Of a stretch of DNA of 64,000 nucleotides, positions 53,273-62,243 are shown piece after piece. The stretch comes from Actinosynnema sp042752395 (GTDB taxonomy: Bacteria > Actinomycetota > Actinomycetes > Mycobacteriales > Pseudonocardiaceae). Where the stretch lies: the NCBI RefSeq assembly GCF_042752395.1, contig NZ_JBHYXZ010000021.1:13538-77537 (forward strand), given 5' to 3'. How positions within the stretch are numbered: position 1 is the stretch's first letter; every line of letters starts with the position of its first letter. The notes beneath the pieces were generated by a model. That model saw only the letters and a program-made list of their open reading frames with translations. It did not search any database and was not told the DNA's origin. The translations under genes were made by a program, and so were the position numbers.

Positions 53273-53752
53273 TCAGCCGGGCGGGGTGTGGACGACGCGC
53301 CTGGCGATCTCGGCGTCGAGTGGGCTCATGTCCTCGCCGACGGGGCCCGACGGCGGCCACCACAGGAAGTCGAGCACCTCGTCGTTGACCAGCAGTCGGG
53401 GCAAGGCCCGGAGCCGGACCCGGTAGACGGCGAGGAGTTCGTGGCGGTCGGGGTCGACGAGGTCGAACTCGGCCACCGCGACGCCGTCCGCCTCCACCCC
53501 GTCGATGCCGGTCTCCTCCCGCAACTCCCGGACCGCGGCCTGACGGGACGTCTCGCCCGGCTCGCGTGACCCTCCCGGGAGTTCCCACTGCCTTCGCCAA
53601 CTGTCGAAGACCATGAGCACGGCCCCCGCGTGCTCGACCACGACCACGGACGCCGGAACGGACGCCGGATCGTCCAAGCGCTCCAACTCCGAGTCCGTGA
53701 CGACGCGGAACCCCGTCAACGTGTTGCCCGCACGGTCCCGGACCGCGGGCAT
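53273..53752 (-). CDS. Nudix hydrolase
   Basis: 159 residues from an ATG 22 bases after the hydrolase stop; a longer start at 53794 would overlap that gene. The Nudix box is complete: GGSREPGETSRQAAVRELRE followed by ETGI. The first strand region is VVVVEHAGAVLMVFDSWRRQWELPG. Nudix enzymes hydrolyse nucleoside diphosphates linked to another group; the substrate cannot be told. Last gene of a three-gene leftward operon. Confidence 0.82.
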   Translation of the reverse strand: MPAVRDRAGNTLTGFRVVTDSELERLDDPASVPASVVVVEHAGAVLMVFDSWRRQWELPGGSREPGETSRQAAVRELREETGIDGVEADGVAVAEFDLVDPDRHELLAVYRVRLRALPRLLVNDEVLDFLWWPPSGPVGEDMSPLDAEIARRVVHTPPG

Positions 53753-53774
53753 CGGGTCGCCGTCATGCGACCGG

Positions 53775-54776
53775 TCAGCTCGCGGACACCGCATGCTCAG
53801 GACGTCCGTTCTCGTGCTCGTTCTGCGCGGCAGTGCCGAGGACCCGCCCGAGCCATTCGGTGCGGGTACGGCGGGCGGCGGTCGACAGGCGTGCCTGTGG
53901 GTGGAGCGCGTCGAACGCGTGGAACCCGCCCGCCCAGACGTGCAGTTCGGCCTGGCCGCCCGCCGCCCAGATCCTGGTGGCGTAGTCGACGTCCTCGTCC
54001 CGGAAGACCTCGGCGGTGCCGCAGTCGATGTAGGTCGTGGGCAGGCGGGAGAGGTCGTCGGCCGTCGCCGGGGAGACGTAGCGGGACACGTCCTCGCTGT
54101 CGCCGAGCACCGACCGCCACGCGAACTCGTTCATCTCGCCGGTCCAGACGCCGGGGCCGCCGGAGAACTGGCGGCTCGACGTCGTGGTATTGCGGTGGTC
54201 GAGCATCGGGCAGCTCAGCACCTGCGCGACGATCGCCGGGCCGCCGAGGTCACGCGCCATCAGCGTGACGCCGGCCGCGAGGCCCCCGCCGGCGCTGATC
54301 CCCGCGACGACGATGCGGGCGGGGTCGACACCCAGCTCGTCCGCGTGCTCGGCCACCCACACCAAGCCGCGGTAGCAGTCGTCGACCAGGGTGGCGCCGG
54401 TGAACTCCGGCGCCAGCCGGTAGTCCACGGAGACCACCACGGCGCCGAACGCGACGAGCCACTCCAGCGGGATGTCGATCTGGGAGAGGCGGTCGCCCAT
54501 GACCATCCCGCCGCCGTGGATCCAGTAGACGCACGGCATCGCGGACTCGTCCGCCCTCGTCGGGTTGAAGATCGAGAGCGGGATCTCCGTGCCGTCCTGC
54601 GCGGCAACGGTGACCTCCCGACGGTCGACCGGGTGACCGGCGAGGAACGTCTCGGCCGGCGGCGACGGGACCTGCCGCAACCGGGCGAGGATGTCCGTGT
54701 CCAAAGTGGACATGAGTGGCACCTCGGCGAGCAGCGCGCCCAGCTCGGGGTCGTGTGCGGGGTGTGGTGCGGTCAT
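53775..54776 (-). CDS. Alpha/beta hydrolase, HSL-like esterase
   Basis: 333 residues. The oxyanion-hole motif YWIHGGGMVMGD, nucleophile elbow VAGISAGGGLAAG, Asp region DCGTAEVFRDEDVDYA and His region WAGGFHAFDAL give a complete hormone-sensitive-lipase-type triad. It should hydrolyse short-chain esters or lactones. Starts 17 bases after the ABM gene ends, so the two are in one transcript. Confidence 0.85.
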   Translation of the reverse strand: MTAPHPAHDPELGALLAEVPLMSTLDTDILARLRQVPSPPAETFLAGHPVDRREVTVAAQDGTEIPLSIFNPTRADESAMPCVYWIHGGGMVMGDRLSQIDIPLEWLVAFGAVVVSVDYRLAPEFTGATLVDDCYRGLVWVAEHADELGVDPARIVVAGISAGGGLAAGVTLMARDLGGPAIVAQVLSCPMLDHRNTTTSSRQFSGGPGVWTGEMNEFAWRSVLGDSEDVSRYVSPATADDLSRLPTTYIDCGTAEVFRDEDVDYATRIWAAGGQAELHVWAGGFHAFDALHPQARLSTAARRTRTEWLGRVLGTAAQNEHENGRPEHAVSAS

Positions 54777-54793
54777 GACGGTTCCTCTTCCCG

Positions 54794-55099
54794 TCAGAGG
54801 GCGGACTTGCCGCCGACCGGCACCAGGTCGGTGTACTCGGACTCGCCGACGAGCAGCGGCCGGAGCGCCGCGACGAAGACCTGCGCGGGCTCGGAGGCGA
54901 AGACCGCGGCGTGTGCCTCGGGGGTGGTCCAGCCCTCGATGACGTGGAGGACGTCCGGGTTGCTCGCCGAGCGGCTGACCAGGAAGACGACGCAGTCGTC
55001 GTGGGGCAGGGACGGCGCGTCGAGCATCAGCTCAAGGACCTCGTCCCCCTTGCCCGGCTGAGCGGTCATCGTGGCGGCGAAGCCGTGGCCGACGGTCAT
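54794..55099 (-). CDS. ABM-type (antibiotic biosynthesis monooxygenase) small protein
   Basis: 101 residues with the ferredoxin-like ABM layout: GFAATMTAQPGKGDEVLELM at the start, CVVFLVSRSASNPDVLHVIEGW in the middle, and AHAAVFASEPAQVFVAALRPLL. Such proteins act as cofactor-less quinol monooxygenases or heme-related enzymes. First gene of the operon with the esterase and Nudix genes; a small detoxification or tailoring set is plausible. Confidence 0.75.
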   Translation of the reverse strand: MTVGHGFAATMTAQPGKGDEVLELMLDAPSLPHDDCVVFLVSRSASNPDVLHVIEGWTTPEAHAAVFASEPAQVFVAALRPLLVGESEYTDLVPVGGKSAL

Positions 55100-55241
55100 G
55101 CGATCACTGTCTCCTCGGTCTTGGAGCGTGATGTGCTCCGGAACTCCGACGACTCCAGGAAACCGTTCCGACCAGTGGTTTTGCCAGATGAATGCTCTCT
55201 TTCCCTTGCACGATCCTCTCAGTGCGGGCTCGCCTCCGGGG

Positions 55242-55922
55242 TCACGGGCTGGTGATCTGCCCGACGAGCGTGCCGTTCTGGGTGGTGACGCCCTGGCCGG
55301 TGGCGCATTGCAGGAGGTTGAGAACCGGGTAGAGCCAGACGACGGTGGCGTTGCCGCCCGGGAACTTGCCGCTGATGACGGGTCCGGTTCCGGTGACCTG
55401 TTCGGTGCCGCCGAGGACGACCTCGGTGAAGGTGAGGTCGACCACGGACTGCTCGCCGGTGTTCCACGTGATGGTGAAGGCGGGGTCGCGGACGATGCTG
55501 GGTGGCGCGAGGCAGGACGCCTGGTCCAGGACGATGCTGCTGCCCGACGTGCCGCTGGTGATGGCGGGATCGGTGGACAGGCAGGAGTTGAGGCTGTCGG
55601 TCTCGGTGTAGGCGACCGTCCGCGGCGTGTAGGTCAGGCCGGGCTGGTAGGTGATGGTCGAGCCACCCGTGCAGGTGGTCGAGGAGGCGGCCGAGGCGGT
55701 GGGTGCGGCCGACAGGACGGCGGCCACGGCCAGGACGGCGCCGGCGGCGAGCGCGGTCCACCGCCGACGGGTGCGGCGTGGCACCGTGATCGGCAACTGC
55801 GGCGTCGGCGCGGTGGGCGGTTTGGGTTTTCCGTTGCTGGACAAGGTGGCCTCGTTTCGACGTGCCGGACCGGGCGTGGGGACGACTCCCGCGGTCGGGC
55901 CGGCGAGCAACCGGACCACCAT
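55242..55922 (-). CDS. Secreted protein of unknown function
   Basis: Up to 226 residues; the true start may be a TTG at 55844 (LSSNGKPKPP). A basic stretch (PRRTRRRWTALAAGAVLAVA) leads a signal peptide cleaved after PTASA. The mature ~145 residues are beta-rich with about five Cys (TTCTGG, NSCLSTD, ASCLAPP, LQCATG) and Thr/Ser-rich surfaces. No domain is recognised. It stands between two operons, in the efe direction. Confidence 0.6.
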   Translation of the reverse strand: MVVRLLAGPTAGVVPTPGPARRNEATLSSNGKPKPPTAPTPQLPITVPRRTRRRWTALAAGAVLAVAAVLSAAPTASAASSTTCTGGSTITYQPGLTYTPRTVAYTETDSLNSCLSTDPAITSGTSGSSIVLDQASCLAPPSIVRDPAFTITWNTGEQSVVDLTFTEVVLGGTEQVTGTGPVISGKFPGGNATVVWLYPVLNLLQCATGQGVTTQNGTLVGQITSP

Positions 55923-56096
55923 GCTGAGCCCGAAAGGGTGTACGGGGTAGAGGAAGAAGACCCGGAAACGGCACGAGCCGACGTCCGTCGCGGCAGCGGA
56001 CGGCAGCGGACGGCGTTCCAGGCGCGCAGTGCGAGCGGTTGAAGCGCTTCGACGGGTCCGGGTGCCGCAGTTCTCGGCGGAGCGTGCGGTCGGGGG

Positions 56097-57347
56097 TTAC
56101 CCGGTGAACAGCGTGTCGCCCCAGAAGCCGCCCTCCCGGACGCCCGGCGGGATGGCGAAGTGGCCGGAGCCGGTGTGCTCCAGGTACTCCATCATCCTGT
56201 CCTTGGTGGACAGTGCCTGCTGCATCGGCACGAACTGGGTCGCCGTGTCGCGGTTGAAGCAGATGAAGAACAGCCCCGCGTCCAGGTGGCCGAGGCCGTC
56301 CGAGCCGTCGGTGAAGTTGTAGCCGCGGCGGAGGATCTTCACTCCTCCCAGGGCTTCCGCGGACGCCAGGCGGATGTGGGCGTCCTCCGCGATGAGGGGT
56401 TTTCCGCCCTTGCCCTTGACGTGCAGGTCGACCGGGTCGAACTCGGCGAGTTGGCCGAGCGGCGCGCCGACGCTTTTGGTCCGCCCCACGACGGCCTCCT
56501 GCTCGGCCAGGGACGTGCGGTCCCAGATCTCGACGTGCATGCGGATGCGGCGCGCCACCAGGTAGGTGCCGCCGGTCAGCCAGTCCGGGCCGTCGCCGGG
56601 CTGCACCCAGACGTGCTGCCGCAGCAGGTCGTGGTCCTCGGCCTTCAGGTTGTTCGTGCCGTCCTTGAAGCCGAACAGGTTGCGCGGGGTGGCCTGGGAG
56701 GTGGAGGTGGACGACGTGCGCCCGAAGCCCAGCTGCGACCAGCGCACGGCCACGCGCCCGAACCCGATGCGCACGAGGTTGCGGATGGCGTGGACGGCGA
56801 CCTGCGGGTCGTTGGCGCACGCCTGGATGCACAGGTCGCCGCCGCTGCGGTTCTCGGCGAGGTCGTCGCGGGGGAACCGGGGCAGGTCGATCAGGCGTGG
56901 CGGGCGCAGGTCGGCCAGGCCGAACCGCTCGTCGAACAGCGAAGGTCCGAAGCCGATCGTCAGCGTGAGGCCGGACGCGGGCAGGTCCAGCGCCTCCCCC
57001 GTGTCCTTCGGCGGCGCGTCGGGGCGTCCGCCGACGGCCCCGCCGGCGACGGCCTCCTGCCCCGACGTCATCCGGCGCGCCGCGTCGGTCCAGTCCTTGA
57101 GCAGCGCCACCAGGTCCGCGCGCTCGGTGGTGGTGACGTCCAGCGCCACGAAGTGCATCCGGTCCTGCGCCGGGGTGGTGATCCCGGCCTGGTGCTCGCC
57201 GTGGAACGGCACGGCGTCGGCCAGGCCGGAGGTGCACCGCACCTCGTCCGTGGCCGCGCCGAGCGCGCCCGCCGCCGCGCCCGCGCCCGCCAGGGCGACG
57301 CCCGCTCCGGCGAGCCCGAGCAGCCGCCGCCGGGGCAGCCCGGTCAC
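56097..57347 (-). CDS. efeB: EfeB: Dyp-type peroxidase
   Basis: 416 residues from a GTG overlapping the efeO stop (GTGA). A Tat-type signal (PRRRLLGLAGAGVALAG) sits at the start. Dyp landmarks: FGFKDGTNN (GxxDG), HVEIWDRTSL (proximal His region) and LRRGYNFTDG, then FICFNRD. Extracytoplasmic heme peroxidase of the EfeUOB system, oxidising ferrous iron or heme for uptake. The length matches the family. Confidence 0.9.
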   Translation of the reverse strand: MTGLPRRRLLGLAGAGVALAGAGAAAGALGAATDEVRCTSGLADAVPFHGEHQAGITTPAQDRMHFVALDVTTTERADLVALLKDWTDAARRMTSGQEAVAGGAVGGRPDAPPKDTGEALDLPASGLTLTIGFGPSLFDERFGLADLRPPRLIDLPRFPRDDLAENRSGGDLCIQACANDPQVAVHAIRNLVRIGFGRVAVRWSQLGFGRTSSTSTSQATPRNLFGFKDGTNNLKAEDHDLLRQHVWVQPGDGPDWLTGGTYLVARRIRMHVEIWDRTSLAEQEAVVGRTKSVGAPLGQLAEFDPVDLHVKGKGGKPLIAEDAHIRLASAEALGGVKILRRGYNFTDGSDGLGHLDAGLFFICFNRDTATQFVPMQQALSTKDRMMEYLEHTGSGHFAIPPGVREGGFWGDTLFTG

Positions 57348-58459
57348 CGCGACACCACCTCGGCGACGTGGGAGATCGGCTCGCCGAGCGCGTCCACGGC
57401 CGCGGCCAGCGCCTTGACCTCCGGCTCGGTCAGCGCCGTGTAGGGCTTGAACCCGTCGCCGTCGCGGTGCGCTTCCAGCAGGGCGTCCAGGGCGGCGAAC
57501 TTCTCGTCTACGGTCGTGACGAGCGCCTTGTCCCTCTCCTCGATCACCGGCCGCAGGGCGGCGATCGCGGCCTGGGAGCCGTCGACGTTGGCCCGGAAGT
57601 CCCACAGGTCGGTGTGCGAGTAGCGGTCCTCCTCGCCGGTGATCTTGCCGGTGGCGACCTCGTCCAGCAGTTCCTTGGCGCCGTTGGCCAGTTGCAGGGG
57701 CGTCAGCTCGACGGCCTTGGCCCGCCGCACGACCTCGCCGACGTCGGTCAGCAGTCGGTCGGCGACGGCGGCCGAGTCGGCTTGCGGGCCGGACTCCCAC
57801 AGGTCCTTCTCCAGCCGGTGGAAGCCGGTGAACTCCAAGCCCTCCTCGATGACGTCCTCGCGGCCGTCGATCTTCGGGTCGAGGTCGCCGAAGCTCTCCG
57901 CGACGGGTTCGATCCGCTCCCAGTAGGTCCGGGCGACCGGGTACAGGGCCTTGGCCCGCTCCACCTCGCCCGCCTTCACCGCGGTCACGAACTCGCCGGT
58001 CTTCGCCAGCAGGCTGTCGGCCTGCGAGTTGACCCACCGCTGGTAGCTCCGGGCGGCCTCGGCGAGCGCGGCGTCGGTGTCGGTGGACTTGCGGCCGTCG
58101 CCGGTGACGGTGAACGCGCCGCGGATGCCGTCGCCCTTCATGCCCGGCTTGCACGCGGTCTGCAACGCCCCGGGCTCGGTGACCTCCACGATGAGCCGCC
58201 GGGTGAGGCCGGGCCCGATGTTCTCGACCTCGCCGAGGATCCGGTCGCCTTCGGCGAACAGGTAGAACTCGGTGACCTTCGTGCCCTTGTTGGTCACCTC
58301 GAAGGTCACGTTGCCGGTGGTCGCCTCGGTGCGGGCGACCTCGCAGGCGTCGTCGGACGCCTGCACGGCGATGACGCCGCCGTCGTCCGCGGCGGGCGTG
58401 CTCGTGCCGCACGCGGCGAGCAGGAGGAGCAGGGCGAAGCCCAGGGTGCGCTTGGACAC
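57344..58459 (-). CDS. efeO: EfeO: periplasmic-type cupredoxin/M75 iron-binding lipoprotein
   Basis: 371 residues. Lipoprotein signal LGFALLLLLAACG (lipobox LAAC). A cupredoxin domain (residues ~30-130: VTFEVTNKGTKVTEFYLF; IRGAFTVTG) precedes the M75/EfeO imelysin-like domain, with YPVARTYWERIEPVAESFGD and EEDRYSHTDLWDF. It binds iron outside the membrane and passes it to the permease. Coupled to efeB by a four-base overlap. Confidence 0.9.
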   Translation of the reverse strand: MSKRTLGFALLLLLAACGTSTPAADDGGVIAVQASDDACEVARTEATTGNVTFEVTNKGTKVTEFYLFAEGDRILGEVENIGPGLTRRLIVEVTEPGALQTACKPGMKGDGIRGAFTVTGDGRKSTDTDAALAEAARSYQRWVNSQADSLLAKTGEFVTAVKAGEVERAKALYPVARTYWERIEPVAESFGDLDPKIDGREDVIEEGLEFTGFHRLEKDLWESGPQADSAAVADRLLTDVGEVVRRAKAVELTPLQLANGAKELLDEVATGKITGEEDRYSHTDLWDFRANVDGSQAAIAALRPVIEERDKALVTTVDEKFAALDALLEAHRDGDGFKPYTALTEPEVKALAAAVDALGEPISHVAEVVSR

Positions 58460-58474
58460 GTGCGTGACTCCGGT

Positions 58475-59299
58475 TCAGTTGCCCGACGCGACGCGGGCGC
58501 GCGGGCGGATCAGGAACAGCGGCAGGACGATGGCGACGTACCCGGTCCAGGCGACGGCCTGGAGCACGGTCGTGCGCTGGGAGTAGTTGAAGATGCCCTT
58601 CAGCAGCGCCCCGTGCCAGGAGTCCTCGGGAACGGACTCGCTCAGGTCGAACGCGAGGGTGTCCAGGCCGGGCAGGATCGCCGCTTCCTGGAGGTCGTGC
58701 AGGCCGTAGGCGAGGACGCCGGCCGCCACGAACACCAGCAGGGCGCCCGTCCAGGTGAAGAAGGTGCCCAGGTCGAACCGGATCGCGCCGCGGTAGAGCA
58801 GGAACGCGAGCGCGATCGCGACGGCGATGCCGACCAGGAACCCGATCAGCGGCTGGGTCGTGCCGCCGCCCGCGCTCTGGACGCTGGAGTAGAAGAAGAC
58901 GGCCGTCTCCAGACCTTCGCGGCCGACGGCGAGGAACGACACCGCGACGATCGCGAGCGGCCCGACGTCGACGGCCTGGTCGAGCCTGTCGCGCAGGTCC
59001 CCGGCGATCGTGCGCGCGGTCGAGCGCATCCAGAAGATCATCCCGGTGACGAACGCGACGGCGAGGATCGACATGCCGCCGCCCAACGCCTCCTGCGCCT
59101 CGAAGCCGAGGGTGGCGGTGGTGAACGTGATCACCGCGCCCACGGCCACGGACAGCGCCACGGCGACGCCGACCCCGGTCCAGACGTGCGGCAGCTTCGA
59201 CCGGCGGTCGGTCTTGACCAGGAAGGCGACCAGGACGCTGACGACGAGCGCGGCTTCGAGCCCTTCCCGCAATCCGATCAGCCCGTTGCTCACGAGCAC
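58475..59299 (-). CDS. efeU: EfeU: FTR1-type iron permease
   Basis: 274 residues (a second GTG at 59293 is equally plausible). Seven or so hydrophobic spans and two REGLE motifs, IGLREGLEAALVV and GREGLETAVFFYSS, the iron-coordinating signature of FTR1/EfeU. First gene of efeUOB; preceded directly by an iron box. Imports iron across the membrane. Confidence 0.92.
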   Translation of the reverse strand: MLVSNGLIGLREGLEAALVVSVLVAFLVKTDRRSKLPHVWTGVGVAVALSVAVGAVITFTTATLGFEAQEALGGGMSILAVAFVTGMIFWMRSTARTIAGDLRDRLDQAVDVGPLAIVAVSFLAVGREGLETAVFFYSSVQSAGGGTTQPLIGFLVGIAVAIALAFLLYRGAIRFDLGTFFTWTGALLVFVAAGVLAYGLHDLQEAAILPGLDTLAFDLSESVPEDSWHGALLKGIFNYSQRTTVLQAVAWTGYVAIVLPLFLIRPRARVASGN

Positions 59300-59316
59300 C
59301 GCGCACCCCGCCTTGT

Positions 59317-59335
59317 TTAGGTAAGCCTAGGCAAA
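59317..59335. promoter_or_regulatory. Iron box (DmdR/IdeR operator)
   Basis: TTAGGTAAGCCTAGGCAAA lies 17 bases before the efeU GTG and matches the 19-base IdeR/DmdR1 consensus (TTAGGTTAGGCTAACCTAA) at most positions. Iron-replete repression of efeUOB is expected. Confidence 0.8.
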
Positions 59336-59420
59336 CTTCGACAAGACTGTAGAAGATGAGCGGTCCGGTTTGTCAAGCGGCGCACATCGGGCACGTCGAC
59401 GGCCGGCGAGGAGGGATCGA

Positions 59421-60347
59421 CTACCGCAGGGAGGCGAGGTGCAGCAGCTCGACCAGGTCGTAGACGCACTCGCCCGTCCACCCGACCGTCCCGGCCGCCA
59501 GCAGCACCGGGAGCACCGCCGGCCACCGCCGGCGCAGGTCCGGCGCGATCAGCGCCGACACCCTCCGGGGCACGGCTCCGGGCGTCGAGCCCGACGCGGC
59601 GAGCAGGCCGTGCGGCCGACGCCCGTGCCCCGACGTGGCCAGCGCGGCGTGGCCGAGCGCCCTGGCGACCGCGCGCCGGTCGCCCAGTTCCGCCGCGGCG
59701 GCTTCGTCCGCGGCACGTTCGGCCAGGTAGGCGACCTTCCTCGCGACCGGCCACAGCACGGGGTGGATCGCCGCGGCCAACCGCGCGAGCCACACCAGCC
59801 GGTGGTGGCCGCCGGCCAGGTGCGCGCGCTCGTGGGCGAACACCGCCGCGCGCTGGGGCCCGTCGAGCGCGCCCAGCATCCCGGTGGTGACGACGATCCG
59901 ACCGGGTTCGCCCTTCGCGGCGGGGAGCGCGAAGGCGTCCGCGCGGGCGTCGTCCACCACGACGACGCCCTCGTGCCGGTCCAGCCACCGGACCTCGCCG
60001 CGCACCGCCTCGACCGCGCGCCGCCGCCGTGCCCGTGCGACGGCGACCACGGCCACGATCGCGCACGTCCACGCCAACGACACCCACGGGACCCACCGCA
60101 CGTGCGCGGTGTCGGCGACGACCTCGTCCGCCGACCAGTGCCCCCACGCGGCGACGACCGGCAGCTCCGCCAACGCCTTGAGCGCGAACGACAGCAGGGT
60201 CACCGCGCCCGCCCCGGCCGCCACCACCGCCGTCCACGCGAACACCCGCACCGCGAGGCCGGGGCGCACCCGGTCGGCCAGCGACGCCGTGCCCAGCAGC
60301 ACCAGCAGCGGCGTGGCCAGCACGGACCAGGCGAAGTGGTCGAACAC
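59421..60347 (-). CDS. M56-family (BlaR1-like) membrane metallopeptidase
   Basis: 308 residues from the GTG at 60347. Three or four membrane spans (VLATPLLVLLGTASL; AVRVFAWTAVVAAGAGAVTL; WVPWVSLAWTCAIVAVVAV) and the zinc motif VFAHERAHLAGGHH (HExxH type) followed by ERAADEAAAAELG, the third ligand region. A C-terminal span precedes the end; there is no penicillin-sensor domain. It is divergent from a BlaI-type repressor, the usual pair; the signal may trigger cleavage of the repressor. Confidence 0.82.
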   Translation of the reverse strand: MFDHFAWSVLATPLLVLLGTASLADRVRPGLAVRVFAWTAVVAAGAGAVTLLSFALKALAELPVVAAWGHWSADEVVADTAHVRWVPWVSLAWTCAIVAVVAVARARRRRAVEAVRGEVRWLDRHEGVVVVDDARADAFALPAAKGEPGRIVVTTGMLGALDGPQRAAVFAHERAHLAGGHHRLVWLARLAAAIHPVLWPVARKVAYLAERAADEAAAAELGDRRAVARALGHAALATSGHGRRPHGLLAASGSTPGAVPRRVSALIAPDLRRRWPAVLPVLLAAGTVGWTGECVYDLVELLHLASLR

Positions 60348-60432
60348 GGGAACCCCCTTCGGGACGGCCCAGTCTCGCACGGGCGGGCACGGGCGCGGAC
60401 GCCGCCGAGGCGGGTCCGGAATCGGCCGAAGG

Positions 60433-60438
60433 TACGAT
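60433..60438 (+). promoter_or_regulatory. -10 element TACGAT of blaI-like gene
   Basis: TACGAT ends seven bases before the GTG at 60446, so transcription would begin at or next to the start codon and give a leaderless mRNA, common in actinomycetes. Confidence 0.5.
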
Positions 60439-60445
60439 TTGCACC

Positions 60446-60865
60446 GTGGACGACGGCACTGCGAAGAACGACGGCGACCGGCCGTCACGCCGCCATCCCG
60501 GAGCGCTGTCGTCCAGGGTCCTCGAGGTGCTCAACGACTCGGCCGAGCCCCTGACCCCGGCCGAGGTCCGGGCACGCGTCGACCCGGCGGGCGCGCTGTC
60601 CTACAGCACCGTCGTGACGACGTTGACCAGGCTGCACGACAAGGGCATGGCGACGCGCAGCCGCGACGGCCGCGCGTACCGCTACACGGCCACCACCGAC
60701 CCCTCGTCGCTCACGGCCTGGCGCATGGGCAGGTTGCTGGAGAGCGAGCCGGACCGCGCTTCCGTGCTGACCCGCTTCGTCGGCGCGCTCGCCGAGGACG
60801 ACGAGCGCGTCCTGCGCGACCTGCTGCGCGACCTCGACGACGGTCAGAGCGGCGTCACCCGGTAG
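60446..60865 (+). CDS. BlaI/MecI/CopY-family repressor
   Basis: 139 residues. An N-terminal winged helix (RVLEVLNDSAEPLTPAEVRARV; LSYSTVVTTLTRLHDKGMATR; RAYRYTA) and a C-terminal helical dimer part (ASVLTRFVGALAEDDERVLRDLL). It represses its own promoter and often the adjacent M56 peptidase gene. Its 3' end overlaps the small membrane peptide gene convergently by 22 bases. Confidence 0.85.
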   Translation: MDDGTAKNDGDRPSRRHPGALSSRVLEVLNDSAEPLTPAEVRARVDPAGALSYSTVVTTLTRLHDKGMATRSRDGRAYRYTATTDPSSLTAWRMGRLLESEPDRASVLTRFVGALAEDDERVLRDLLRDLDDGQSGVTR

Positions 60866-60960
60866 TCCTGGAAGGCGGTCACGACCAGCAGGACGACCGC
60901 CGCGTACCAGGCGGTGAGCACCAGGGGGAGCGGTCGGGTCGTGGAGGGGGCCGTGGTCAC
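60844..60960 (-). CDS. 38-residue membrane peptide, coupled to the DsbA-like gene
   Basis: GTG overlaps the stop of the DsbA-like gene by four bases (GTGA). The peptide is MTTAPSTTRPLP, one hydrophobic span (LVLTAWYAAVVLLVVTAF), then QDYRVTPL. No homology known to me. The overlap makes it a likely real small membrane subunit of the thiol-oxidoreductase unit. Confidence 0.55.
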   Translation of the reverse strand: MTTAPSTTRPLPLVLTAWYAAVVLLVVTAFQDYRVTPL

Positions 60961-61622
60961 CGGGCGAGTTCCCGGTCGATCGCGGCCTTGAGCGCCTCGT
61001 AGGTGGGGTCGCCCTCGAACAGGGCGCCGTTGACGAAGAACGTCGGGGTGCCGCGGACGTCGAGCGCGATCCCGTCGTCCCGGTCCTTGCGCACGCGCTC
61101 CAGCACGGCAGGGTCGTCCAGGTCGGCCTCGAACTTCGCCACGTCCAGCCCGAGCGCCTCGGCGAACCCCACGAACGCCTCCCGCTGCGAGTCCCGCTTC
61201 TCGCCCCAGGTCGGCTGGGCCTCGTACATGGCCCGGTACATCAGGTCCAGCTTGCCCTGCCGGCCCGCGGCCTCGACCGCGCGGGCGGCCAGTTCGGCGT
61301 TGCGGTGGCCGGGGATCGGGAAGTGGCGCATCACGAACGACACCCGGTCGCCGTACTCCGCCCGCAGCTGCTCCACGCCGGGGAACGCCGCCCGGCACGC
61401 CTCGCACTCCAGGTCGAGGAACTCGACCACGGTGACCTCGGCGTCGGCGGTCCCGGACAACCGGTGGCTGTCCGGGCGCACCAGCGGGACGGACGTGCCG
61501 GGGTCCGGCTGCGCGCCGGCGGCGGGTGGCGTGTCGTCCGGGCGGTTGACCAGCGCGAGCGCTGCCACGACCGCGACGACGGCGGCGATCACGGTCAGGG
61601 AGACCTTCGCGTTCTTCGTCAT
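60957..61622 (-). CDS. Membrane-anchored DsbA-like thiol oxidoreductase
   Basis: 221 residues from the ATG at 61622 (a GTG at 61628 is also open). An N-terminal anchor (VSLTVIAAVVAVVAALALV) is followed by a thioredoxin-fold DsbA domain: VVEFLDLECEACRAAFPG (active site CEAC), FVMRHFPIPGHRNAEL and the cis-Pro loop VRGTPTFFVNGALFEG. It catalyses or isomerises disulfides outside the membrane. Co-transcribed with the 38-residue peptide downstream. Confidence 0.85.
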   Translation of the reverse strand: MTKNAKVSLTVIAAVVAVVAALALVNRPDDTPPAAGAQPDPGTSVPLVRPDSHRLSGTADAEVTVVEFLDLECEACRAAFPGVEQLRAEYGDRVSFVMRHFPIPGHRNAELAARAVEAAGRQGKLDLMYRAMYEAQPTWGEKRDSQREAFVGFAEALGLDVAKFEADLDDPAVLERVRKDRDDGIALDVRGTPTFFVNGALFEGDPTYEALKAAIDRELAR

Positions 61623-61850
61623 GTTCACGTTTCCACTTCGGTTCGCTGTGACGAGTCAGGGGGATGGCCGCGCCCGGGAAGGGGTGGGCGGCAGCACGCG
61701 GCGGCCGCGCGCGAACGCGGCTCGACGTCGTGGATCGGCGGCGGTTCGCCGCGGGAGGGCCGGTTCGCCGCGAGAGGGGCGGTTGGCCGCGGGAGGGACC
61801 GGGAGCGGTGCCCGGTTCGGGCGCGTCCGGGGCGGACGTGCCGGGTGCTC

Positions 61851-62243
61851 CTACGTGCGCAGCACGCAGAGCTGGGTCAGGCGCGGGGCCGGCAGGTGCC
61901 CGCGGGGCAACGAGACGGCCGGCAGCCGCACGGCCGCGGACAGCGGCACGAGCGGGCTGCGCAGGCCGAGGACCGCCAGGAGGGCGGCCACGAGCAGCAT
62001 CAGGCAGGCGCCGATCGTGCCGTCGCGGTCGGCGGGCGCTTCCCCGGTCGGGAGGCCCGGCCGTTCGTCGGGGTGGGCGTCGAGCACGGCCGTGGCCGCC
62101 CCGGTGGCGCAGCACGCCGCGGGCGGGAGGCCGGCCGCGCACGCCGGGTTCTGCAACAGCACGATGCCGACGACGGCGACGAGCACGGCCAGGAACCGCA
62201 CGAGCCTCACTCGCGCCGCGGCCGTCCTGCCCGTTCCCGACAC
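61851..62243 (-). CDS. Small membrane protein, DUF6153-like
   Basis: 130 residues. An N-terminal signal or anchor span (LVRFLAVLVAVVGIVLL), an extracytoplasmic loop with PACAAGLPPAACCATG and acidic residues, a second span (ACLMLLVAALLAVLGL) and a tail ending RLTQLCVLRT. The two-span layout and the (S/C)VLR ending resemble DUF6153 proteins, whose function is unknown. 61629-61850 shows nothing. Confidence 0.5.
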   Translation of the reverse strand: MSGTGRTAAARVRLVRFLAVLVAVVGIVLLQNPACAAGLPPAACCATGAATAVLDAHPDERPGLPTGEAPADRDGTIGACLMLLVAALLAVLGLRSPLVPLSAAVRLPAVSLPRGHLPAPRLTQLCVLRT

